Assembly (NCBI RefSeq): GCF_006539185.1
Contig: NZ_BJMN01000040.1
Span: 34,604-98,603, forward strand
Length of the DNA: 64,000 nt
Reading direction: 5' to 3'
Origin: Streptomyces gardneri
GTDB lineage: Bacteria; Actinomycetota; Actinomycetes; Streptomycetales; Streptomycetaceae
Shown: positions 34,742 to 41,813 of the stretch, in pieces
Layout of the letters: each line of letters opens with the position of its first letter
How positions within the stretch are numbered: the first letter of the stretch is position 1
Made by a program: the position numbers and the translations under genes
The notes under the pieces: generated by a model
The model's input: the letters and a program-made list of their open reading frames with translations, nothing else
Databases searched by the model: none
Told to the model about the DNA's origin: nothing

Positions 34742-36624
34742 CCGGGCCGTCGACGAGCATGCCGGTGGTGGGCCTCGTCCCCGCCCCGCGTCGGGAGCAC
34801 GAGCACGCCGACCTCCTCGTCCGCAACGCCAAGGTCTTCACCGGTGACTCCGACCGACCCGAGGCCCGTGCCGTCGCGATCCGCGACGGCAGGGTCGCGG
34901 CCCTCGGCGACGACCACGACCTCGCCCACCTCGTCGGGCCGGGCACGAAGGTCGTCGACGCCCTCGGCCGCCGGGTGATCCCCGGCCTCAACGACTCGCA
35001 CCTGCATGTCATCCGGGGCGGCCTGAACTACGTCCTGGAGCTGCGCTGGGACGGCGTACGAAGCCTTCGACACGCCCTCGCGATGCTGCGCGAGCAGGCC
35101 GGCCGCACCCCGAAGGGGCAGTGGATCCGGGTGGTGGGCGGCTGGACCGCCGAGCAGTTCGCCGAGCGCAGGATGCCGACCGTCGCGGAGCTGAACGCCG
35201 CCGCCCCCGACACCCCGGTCTTCGTCCTGCACCTGTACCAGTCGGCGCTGATGAACCGAGCCGCGGTCAAGGCGGCCGGGTTCACCCGGGAGACCCCCGA
35301 CCCCCGGGGCGGGCAGATCGTCCGGGGCCGGGACGGCGAACCCAACGGCGTCCTCCTCGCGGCGCCGAGCGCTCTCGTCCTGTACTCGACGCTGGCCAAG
35401 GCACCTGCTCTCGACGAGGCCGACAAGCGGACGTCGACGCGCCACTTCCTGCGCGAGCTGAACCGCTTCGGACTGACGTCCGCGGTCGACGCCGCCGGCG
35501 GCTTCCAGAACTTCCCCGACAACTACGCGACGGTCACCGACCTCGCCAGGTCGGGGGAGCTGACCCTCCGGATCGCCTACCACCTCTTCCCGCAGACGGC
35601 CGGGCAGGAGCTCGCCGACCTGAAGCGCTGGACCGAGATGGTCAAGCCCGGGGACGGGGACGAGTGGCTCCGCCTCAACGGCGCGGGAGAGAATCTGACC
35701 TGGGCCGCCGCCGACTTCGAGAACTTCTCCGAGCCCCGGCCCGAGCTTGCCGCAGGGTACGAGACCGAATTCGAGAGCGCCGTCCGGCTTCTCCTTGAGA
35801 ACGGCTGGGGCTTCCGGCTCCACGCGACCTACGACGAGACGATCCGCCGTGACCTGGCCGTCTTCGAGAAGCTCGCGGCCGAAGGGCTCTTCCCCGGCGG
35901 TAACCGCTGGCTCTTCGACCACGCGGAGACGGTCTCGGCCGACAGCCTGGACCGGATCGCGGCCCTCGGCGGCGCCGTGTCCGTGCAGAACCGCATGTCC
36001 TTCCAGGGCACAGCCTTCCGCGACCGCTACGGCGCAGAGGCAGCCGCCCACACCCCGCCGGTCCGCGCCATGCTCGACCGGGGCCTCACGGTGGCCGCCG
36101 GTACGGACGCCACCCGCGTCTCCTCGTACAACCCGTGGGTCGCACTCCACTGGCTGGTCACCGGGCGCACCGTCGGCGGCACGGCCCTCTACCCAGCCAG
36201 CAACCTGATCGACCGGGAGACCGCCCTCGGCCTCTACACCCGCGGCGGGGCGGAACTCACCGGCGAACAGGACGTCAAGGGCACTCTGCGAGAGGGGTGT
36301 TACGGCGACCTCGCGATCCTGTCGGACGACTACCTCACCGTGCCCGAGGCCGTCATCCCCGACATCGAGTCCGTCCTCACCGTCGTCGGCGGCCGCATCG
36401 TCTATGCGACCGCGGAGTACGAGGGTCTCGACGAGGCCGTCCCGCCGGTGAGCCCCGAGTGGAGCCCCGTGGCTCACTTCGGTGGCTACCAGAGCGGTGC
36501 CCGTCAGGCCTCGCTCGTGGCCGAGGCCGTCGCCGAGTCCGAGCAGCACCGCCGGTGGCGCGTCGCGCGCGGCTCCGTCCCTGACACACAGCCGTCGTTC
36601 GTCGACCCCTGCTTCGAGCACTGA
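34738..36624 (+). CDS. amidohydrolase-superfamily enzyme (YtcJ-like)
   Basis: Metal-dependent amidohydrolase of 628 aa. The N-terminal beta-sandwich is followed by the metal motif GLNDSHLHV (His88, His90), later histidines (LHATYDE, FDHAETVS) and the aspartate of AAGTDATRVSSYNPW that closes the TIM-barrel site. The length and the LFDHAETV block are typical of YtcJ-type hydrolases related to N-substituted formamide deformylase. ATG 34738 overlaps the upstream hydrolase stop. Substrate unknown; both could form a catabolic route for an ester/amide. Confidence 0.85.
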   Translation: MTGPSTSMPVVGLVPAPRREHEHADLLVRNAKVFTGDSDRPEARAVAIRDGRVAALGDDHDLAHLVGPGTKVVDALGRRVIPGLNDSHLHVIRGGLNYVLELRWDGVRSLRHALAMLREQAGRTPKGQWIRVVGGWTAEQFAERRMPTVAELNAAAPDTPVFVLHLYQSALMNRAAVKAAGFTRETPDPRGGQIVRGRDGEPNGVLLAAPSALVLYSTLAKAPALDEADKRTSTRHFLRELNRFGLTSAVDAAGGFQNFPDNYATVTDLARSGELTLRIAYHLFPQTAGQELADLKRWTEMVKPGDGDEWLRLNGAGENLTWAAADFENFSEPRPELAAGYETEFESAVRLLLENGWGFRLHATYDETIRRDLAVFEKLAAEGLFPGGNRWLFDHAETVSADSLDRIAALGGAVSVQNRMSFQGTAFRDRYGAEAAAHTPPVRAMLDRGLTVAAGTDATRVSSYNPWVALHWLVTGRTVGGTALYPASNLIDRETALGLYTRGGAELTGEQDVKGTLREGCYGDLAILSDDYLTVPEAVIPDIESVLTVVGGRIVYATAEYEGLDEAVPPVSPEWSPVAHFGGYQSGARQASLVAEAVAESEQHRRWRVARGSVPDTQPSFVDPCFEH

Positions 36625-36638
36625 GAGAGATCCACACG

Positions 36639-37379
36639 ATGAGTACCGCCTCACCCACCGCCGACAGTGGCGACGACGCCCGGGCCACCCCGCCGGACGT
36701 CCCCCCGGGACGCCGTTTCGAGCCGGACCTCCGGTCGATGACCCGGATCAACCTGCGCCCGATAGCCTCACCCATGCCGCTCGGCTTCTTCACGATCGCC
36801 ATCGCGTCCGTGATGACGGGCTGCCTCCAGCTCGGGATCCTCGGCGAGGAGGCCCGTGCCGCCGTCGCCCTCACCGTGCTGCCGGCCTTCGTCCTCCAAC
36901 TCCTGGTCAGTTTCCTGGCCTTCGGCGCCCGTGACGTGATCGGGGCGACCCTGATGGCGGTGTTCGCCGGCAGCTGGCTTCCCTACTCGCTGATCATGCT
37001 CAGCGGTGCGGCCGACGGCCTGAAGGTCCTCGGCGTCTTCAACCTGGCACTCCTCTGCTTCGGCGCGCTGATGACCGCCGTGACCGGGCCCAAGCGGGCG
37101 CTGTGGCTCGTCCTCGCGGTCTCCCTGCCCCGCTGGGCGGCCACCGGCCTCGCGGGCGTCACCGGCGCCGAATGGCTGACGCGCACGTCCGGGGTGCTCG
37201 GCCTGCTGGTGGCGGTCGTCGCGATGTACACGGCGTTCGCCCTGATGCTCGAGGACATGCGCAGCGAGCAGGTTCTGCCCATCGGCCGCAGCGGCCCCGC
37301 CCACCTCGCCGTGGAGGGCGACCTGTCCGTCCAGCTCCGCAACCTGGAACGCCAGGCGGGCGTACGCCGCACCCTCTGA
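36639..37379 (+). CDS. YaaH/GPR1/FUN34-like membrane transporter
   Basis: Six-helix membrane protein of 246 aa. NLRPIASPMPLGFFTIAIAS resembles the N-P-A-P-L-G entry helix of the acetate-uptake (SatP/YaaH) family, and the spacing of the hydrophobic segments (46-66, 78-96, 105-122, 130-148, 153-170, 180-200) fits, although the key NPAPLG is degenerate (SPMPLG). It could move acetate or a related small acid released by the neighbouring hydrolases. GAGAGATCC precedes ATG 36639, 15 bases after the amidohydrolase. Confidence 0.65.
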   Translation: MSTASPTADSGDDARATPPDVPPGRRFEPDLRSMTRINLRPIASPMPLGFFTIAIASVMTGCLQLGILGEEARAAVALTVLPAFVLQLLVSFLAFGARDVIGATLMAVFAGSWLPYSLIMLSGAADGLKVLGVFNLALLCFGALMTAVTGPKRALWLVLAVSLPRWAATGLAGVTGAEWLTRTSGVLGLLVAVVAMYTAFALMLEDMRSEQVLPIGRSGPAHLAVEGDLSVQLRNLERQAGVRRTL

Positions 37380-37424
37380 ACGCAGCCACCGCCCCCGTCA
37401 CACCACGACCGCACAGGAGCACGC

Positions 37425-37739
37425 ATGGAACCCCGAGTGACCGACCGGCCCGAGAAGTCCCGGTACGAGATCCTCGCCGGCGAGGACGGCGCCGAGACCG
37501 CGGGCTTCGCCGAGTACCACCTCTCGGAGGGCGAGATCGCCTTCATCCACACCGAGATCGACGGCCGGTTCGCCGGCCGGGGCCTGGGCGGGCTGCTCGC
37601 CCGCGGGGTCCTCGACGACGCTCGGGCCCGAGGGCTGCGTGTCCTGCCGTACTGCCCCTTCATCCGGGGCTGGATCGGCAAGCACCCCGAGTACACCGAC
37701 CTGGTGCCCGAGGCGAGGCGCGCCCGCTTCGGCCTGTGA
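37425..37739 (+). CDS. small GNAT-type acetyltransferase (YjdJ-like)
   Basis: Protein of 104 aa with the acetyl-CoA-binding block GRFAGRGLGGLLARGVLDDA (R/Q-x-x-G-x-G/A) and the following PYCPFIRGWIGKHPEY, the signature of the YjdJ/GNDF-type N-acetyltransferases. Such proteins are minimal GNAT folds with unknown acceptors. AGGAG precedes ATG 37425. Part of the plus-strand run. Confidence 0.82.
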   Translation: MEPRVTDRPEKSRYEILAGEDGAETAGFAEYHLSEGEIAFIHTEIDGRFAGRGLGGLLARGVLDDARARGLRVLPYCPFIRGWIGKHPEYTDLVPEARRARFGL

Positions 37740-37803
37740 AGCACCACACGAACACCACACATGCGCCTCCCGCATCCCCCATCACGCACTGAGGAGTTTC
37801 CCC

Positions 37804-38529
37804 ATGCCCCGACACGCCCGCCCCACCGCCGTCCTGGTCCACGGTGCCTTCGCCGACGCCTCCAGCTTCGCCCGCGTCATCCCCGAACTGGCCGCCGCCG
37901 GCATGGAAGTGGTGGCCCCGGCCGTGCCCAATCGCAGCCTCGTCGACGACGCCGCGTACATCGCCTCGGTGATCCGCGCCATCGAAGGCCCCGTGATCCT
38001 GGTCGGCCACTCCTACGGCGGTGCCGTCATCACCCTCGCCGGCGTGGAGGACAACGTCCGCGCACTGGTGTACCTCGCGGGATACGCGCTGGAGGAGGGC
38101 GAGAGCCTGGGCGAGCTGCAGGGCCGCTTCCCCGACTCCGGTCTCGCCGACGCGCTCGTCTACACCCCGTTCCCGGTGGCCGGCTCCACCGAGACCGGCA
38201 CCGACGTCTCGGTGCAGATCGAGAAGTTCCCCGCCCTCTTCGCGGCGGACGTCGACCCCGACCTCGCCGCGGTGCTCGCCGTCTCCCAGCGCCCCTTGGC
38301 CGCACGTGCCTTCTCGGAGGCGGCGCCTGTCGCGGCGTGGAAGGCCAAGCCCTCGTGGGGCATGGTCGCCTCCTCCGACCGCACGATCAACCCCGATGTG
38401 GAGCGCTACGGGTACGAGCGCGCCGGCATGACCACCGTGGAGGTCGACTCCTCCCATCTGGTCATGCTTGCCCAGCCCAAGGCCGTGGCGGAGCTGATAC
38501 AGGACGCGGCCCGGTCCACCGCCCACTGA
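37804..38529 (+). CDS. alpha/beta hydrolase (family A, copy 2)
   Basis: Cytoplasmic hydrolase of 241 aa, close paralogue of the exported hydrolase at 32915 and of the serine-less copy at 53772. VLVHGAFADASSF, nucleophile elbow VGHSYGGAVIT (Ser70) and C-terminal DSSHLVML histidine are intact. GAGGAG is seven to ten bases before ATG 37804. It ends the run of hydrolase genes; an inverted repeat lies just downstream. Confidence 0.85.
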   Translation: MPRHARPTAVLVHGAFADASSFARVIPELAAAGMEVVAPAVPNRSLVDDAAYIASVIRAIEGPVILVGHSYGGAVITLAGVEDNVRALVYLAGYALEEGESLGELQGRFPDSGLADALVYTPFPVAGSTETGTDVSVQIEKFPALFAADVDPDLAAVLAVSQRPLAARAFSEAAPVAAWKAKPSWGMVASSDRTINPDVERYGYERAGMTTVEVDSSHLVMLAQPKAVAELIQDAARSTAH

Positions 38530-38533
38530 CCCG

Positions 38534-38553
38534 ATCGTTCTGGTTAGAACGAT
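38534..38553 (+). promoter_or_regulatory. 8-bp inverted repeat upstream of an ABC operon
   Basis: ATCGTTCT-GGTT-AGAACGAT is a perfect palindrome with a 4-nt centre, 80 bp before the ABC substrate-binding gene and directly after the previous stop. AT-rich relative to surroundings, so it is more likely an operator than a terminator. Confidence 0.55.
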
Positions 38554-38632
38554 TAGTCGATATTGTTCGAGCGCTGGTAGCTTCTGATCGCCCCTGAGGA
38601 CCCTTCGGCGGGCGATCGGAGGAGCTACACCC

Positions 38633-39964
38633 ATGAGGTTCGGCGCGAGGCTCGCGCTCGCCGGCATCGCCCTCGCCGCCCTTGCCACCGCCTGCGGTGT
38701 TCCGCAGGGCAGTGGTTCGCAGTCGCACACCGCCGTGGACTGTGGGCCGTACGCCAGGTACGGCGAGCACCCCGGCACCAAGGTCACCGTCTACGCGGAG
38801 AACCGGGACCGGGAGGCCGACCTGTTCGAAGAGACCTGGGCGGACTTCGCGGACTGCACGGGAATCGACGTCCAGTACGAGGGCGACGGGGAGTTCGAGG
38901 CCCAGATCCAGCTCCGGGTCGACGGCGGGAGTGCGCCGGATGTGGCGTTCTTCCCTCAGCCCGGGCTCCTGGAACGCTTTGCGCGGGCGGGGAAGCTCAA
39001 GCCCGCGAGTGCCGGGGTCGTGGCCCTCGCGAAGCAGGGATGGTCGGCTGACTGGAACAGCTACGCGACGGTGAACGGCACCCTCTACGGCACGCCGCTG
39101 GTCGCGAACGTCAAGTCGTTCGTCTGGTACTCGCCGAAGTTCTTCCGCGACAGAGGGCTGAGCCTTCCCCGCACGTGGTCCGAGCTAATGGCCGTGACGG
39201 AGAAGGTCGCGGCGTCGGGTGTCAAGCCGTGGTGCGCGGGCATCGAGTCCGCCGAGGCGACCGGCTGGCCCGTGACGGACTGGATCGAGGACGTCCTGCT
39301 GCGCCAGCAGGGCACGGACGTCTACGACCAGTGGGTCGCCCACAAGATCCCGTTCGACGATCCGCGGGTGATCAAGGCCATGGACACCGTGGGGTCGATT
39401 CTCAGGAACGACCGATACGCCAACGGCGGTTTCGGCCCGGCCCGGTCGATGGCGTCGATCTCCTTCCAGGAGGCCGGCACACCGATTCTCTCCGGCGACT
39501 GCGCGATGCACCGCCAGGCCTCGTTCTATGCCGGTCTGTGGCCTGAGGGCACCGAGATCGGACCGGACAAGGACGTCTACGCCTTCCTCCTGCCGGGGGC
39601 CGACCCGGCGGGCCGGCCCGTACTGGGTGGTGGGGTGTTCACCGCGGCGTTCGCCGACCGTCCCGAAGTGCGGGCCTTCCAGGAGTATCTGGCCTCCGGG
39701 GACTTCGCGAACGCGCGTATGAAGAAGGGCCCGTTCGTCTCGGCGAACAGGGGCGTGGATCCGGCGAACGCCGCGACACCGGTCGACAGGCTCTCGATCC
39801 AGCTGCTCCAGGATCCCAGGACACAGTTCAGGTTCGACGGTTCGGACCTGATGCCCGCGTCGGTCGGCGCCGGGACGTTCTGGAAGGGAGCCGTCGACTG
39901 GATCGGCGGCGCGAACACCCGGCAGGTCGCCGACTCCATCGAACGGTCCTGGCCGAGCCACTGA
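38633..39964 (+). CDS. ABC sugar transporter substrate-binding lipoprotein
   Basis: Lipid-anchored binding protein of 443 aa with signal peptide and lipobox ending at Cys21 (AALATAC). The CUT1 solute-binding fold is visible in KVTVYAENRDREADLFEETW, DVAFFPQPGLLERFA and GTPLVANVKSFVWYSPKFF. It is similar in style to alpha-glucoside (AglE) binding proteins, suggesting maltose/trehalose-like oligosaccharides, but binding residues do not settle the sugar. Strong GGAGGAG precedes ATG 38633. Stop overlaps the first permease start. Confidence 0.84.
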   Translation: MRFGARLALAGIALAALATACGVPQGSGSQSHTAVDCGPYARYGEHPGTKVTVYAENRDREADLFEETWADFADCTGIDVQYEGDGEFEAQIQLRVDGGSAPDVAFFPQPGLLERFARAGKLKPASAGVVALAKQGWSADWNSYATVNGTLYGTPLVANVKSFVWYSPKFFRDRGLSLPRTWSELMAVTEKVAASGVKPWCAGIESAEATGWPVTDWIEDVLLRQQGTDVYDQWVAHKIPFDDPRVIKAMDTVGSILRNDRYANGGFGPARSMASISFQEAGTPILSGDCAMHRQASFYAGLWPEGTEIGPDKDVYAFLLPGADPAGRPVLGGGVFTAAFADRPEVRAFQEYLASGDFANARMKKGPFVSANRGVDPANAATPVDRLSIQLLQDPRTQFRFDGSDLMPASVGAGTFWKGAVDWIGGANTRQVADSIERSWPSH

Positions 39965-40929
39965 TGTCGTTCGACGCCGTCGCCCAGCAGCCCAAGCTGC
40001 TGTACCTGCTCCAGGGCGTCGCCGCCTTCGCGGCGGTGGTCTCCCTGATCCTGCTTGCACTGCACCGGGGTCCGGTTCGGAGAAGGGCCGCGGCCCTTCT
40101 CCTGCTCGCCCCCGCGCTGCTGCTGCTCACGGTGGGTCTCCTCCTGCCCGGTCTGCGCACCCTGGTGCTGTCGTTCACCGACAGCGGGGGAGACGCGTGG
40201 GCCGGCTTCGACAACTACGTGTGGATGATCACCGACCCCCGGGCGCTGGTGGTGCTGCGCAACACCCTGGCGTGGGTGGTGCTCGTGCCGTTGCTGGCGA
40301 CCTCGGTCGGTCTGCTCTACGCGGCGGCCGTCGTACGGTCGCGGTTCAGAGCGTTCGCGCTGTCCCTCGTCCTGATGCCGATGGCGATCTCCTTCGTCGG
40401 CGCGGGTGTCGTCTGGAAGTTCGTCTACGCCTACCGTCCCGCGGAGGCCGGGCAGATCGGGCTGCTGAACCAGCTCGTCGTCGCGTGCGGCGGCGAACCG
40501 AGGCAATGGCTCGTGGACTCTCCCTGGAACGTCCTGTTCCTCATCGTGGTGATGGTGTGGACACAGGCGGGCTTCGCGGCGTTCGTGCTGGCCGGCGCGA
40601 TCAGGGCCGTTCCCGGAGAGCTGACCGAGGCGGCCCGACTCGACGGCGCGTCCCCCCGGCAGATCTTCTGGCGGATCACCATGCCGTCGATCAGGCCCAC
40701 TCTGCTCGTCGTGGTCCTGGCCCAGGCGATCGGCACCTTCAAGGCCTTCGACATCGTCAAGACCATGACCGGCGGACAGTTCGGCACGGGCGTCATCGCC
40801 CACGAGATGTACGACCAGGCCTTCCGCTACGGCGAGACGGGCCGCGGTGCGGCACTCGCCGTGCTCCTCTTCGTCCTCGTCACGCCCTTCGTCGCCCACC
40901 AGGTCCGGGCACAGCGGAGGGCAGCGTGA
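39964..40929 (+). CDS. ABC sugar transporter permease (AglF-like)
   Basis: Membrane permease of 321 aa, MalF/AglF type, with about eight hydrophobic segments. The cytoplasmic loop that contacts the ATPase is ELTEAARLDGASPRQIFW followed by RITMPSIRPT. An ATPase gene is not in this operon, so a shared MsiK-type ATPase is likely, as in other streptomycete sugar importers. It is coupled to the binding protein gene (ATGATG-type overlap at 39964) and to the second permease (GTGA). Confidence 0.86.
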   Translation: MSFDAVAQQPKLLYLLQGVAAFAAVVSLILLALHRGPVRRRAAALLLLAPALLLLTVGLLLPGLRTLVLSFTDSGGDAWAGFDNYVWMITDPRALVVLRNTLAWVVLVPLLATSVGLLYAAAVVRSRFRAFALSLVLMPMAISFVGAGVVWKFVYAYRPAEAGQIGLLNQLVVACGGEPRQWLVDSPWNVLFLIVVMVWTQAGFAAFVLAGAIRAVPGELTEAARLDGASPRQIFWRITMPSIRPTLLVVVLAQAIGTFKAFDIVKTMTGGQFGTGVIAHEMYDQAFRYGETGRGAALAVLLFVLVTPFVAHQVRAQRRAA

Positions 40930-41813
40930 ACGGCGTCCGGGAGCGTCTGGCCTCCCGCGCCTTCACGCCGATCGCCGTGGTGATCGCGGTCCTCTGGACG
41001 ACACCGACCCTCGGCCTGCTGCTCTCCTCGTTCCGCCCCGAGGAGGAGATCAAGACGACAGGCTGGTGGACCGTGTTCGGCACGCCGCACCTCACGCTCG
41101 ACAACTACGGCGAGGTGCTGTCCGGCGGCGGGAACGGGTCGGGGCGGCTCTCGGAGTACTTCGTCAACTCCGTCGTCATCACGCTTCCCTCGGTGCTTTT
41201 CCCGCTCGTGCTGGCGTTCTTCGCGGCGTACGCCCTGGCGTGGATCGACTTCAGAGGGCGGGACGCGCTCGTCGTCGGCATCTTCGCGCTCCAGGTCGTG
41301 CCGCTCCAGATGGCGCTCGTCCCCCTCCTGAAGCTCTTCTCCCAAGGCTGGCTGTTCCTGCCCGCGTGGAACCTCACCGGTCCCGCGCGGTTCGGCCACG
41401 TCTGGTTCGCCCACACGGTCTTCGCGCTGCCGTTCGCGGTGTTCCTCCTGCACAACTTCCTGGCCGGGCTGCCCCGGGACCTGATCGAGGCCGCCCGCGT
41501 CGACGGGGCGTCGCACGGGACGCTGCTGCTCCGGGTCGTGCTGCCCCTGGCCCGCCCGGCCCTGGTCACCTTTGCCATCATCCAGTTCATCTGGGTATGG
41601 AACGACCTCCTCGTGGCACTGACGCTGTCGGGCGGAACGGCCGAGACCGCGCCGATGACGGTCAGACTGGCGAGCTTGGCCGGGACGTACGGCAACGAAT
41701 GGCAGCGGCTCACCGCAGGAGCCTTCGTGGCGGCGTTCGTCCCGCTGCTCGTCTTCATCGCCCTCAGGCGGCACTTCGCACGGGGACTGCTCGCGGGATC
41801 GGTGAAGGGATGA
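40926..41813 (+). CDS. ABC sugar transporter permease (AglG-like)
   Basis: Membrane permease of 295 aa, MalG/AglG type. The EAA loop is LIEAARVDGASHGTLLLR followed by VVLPLARPALVTF. It starts with GTG 40926 overlapping the previous stop and ends overlapping the LAL regulator start (ATGA), so all four genes form one tightly coupled operon. Confidence 0.86.
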   Translation: MNGVRERLASRAFTPIAVVIAVLWTTPTLGLLLSSFRPEEEIKTTGWWTVFGTPHLTLDNYGEVLSGGGNGSGRLSEYFVNSVVITLPSVLFPLVLAFFAAYALAWIDFRGRDALVVGIFALQVVPLQMALVPLLKLFSQGWLFLPAWNLTGPARFGHVWFAHTVFALPFAVFLLHNFLAGLPRDLIEAARVDGASHGTLLLRVVLPLARPALVTFAIIQFIWVWNDLLVALTLSGGTAETAPMTVRLASLAGTYGNEWQRLTAGAFVAAFVPLLVFIALRRHFARGLLAGSVKG

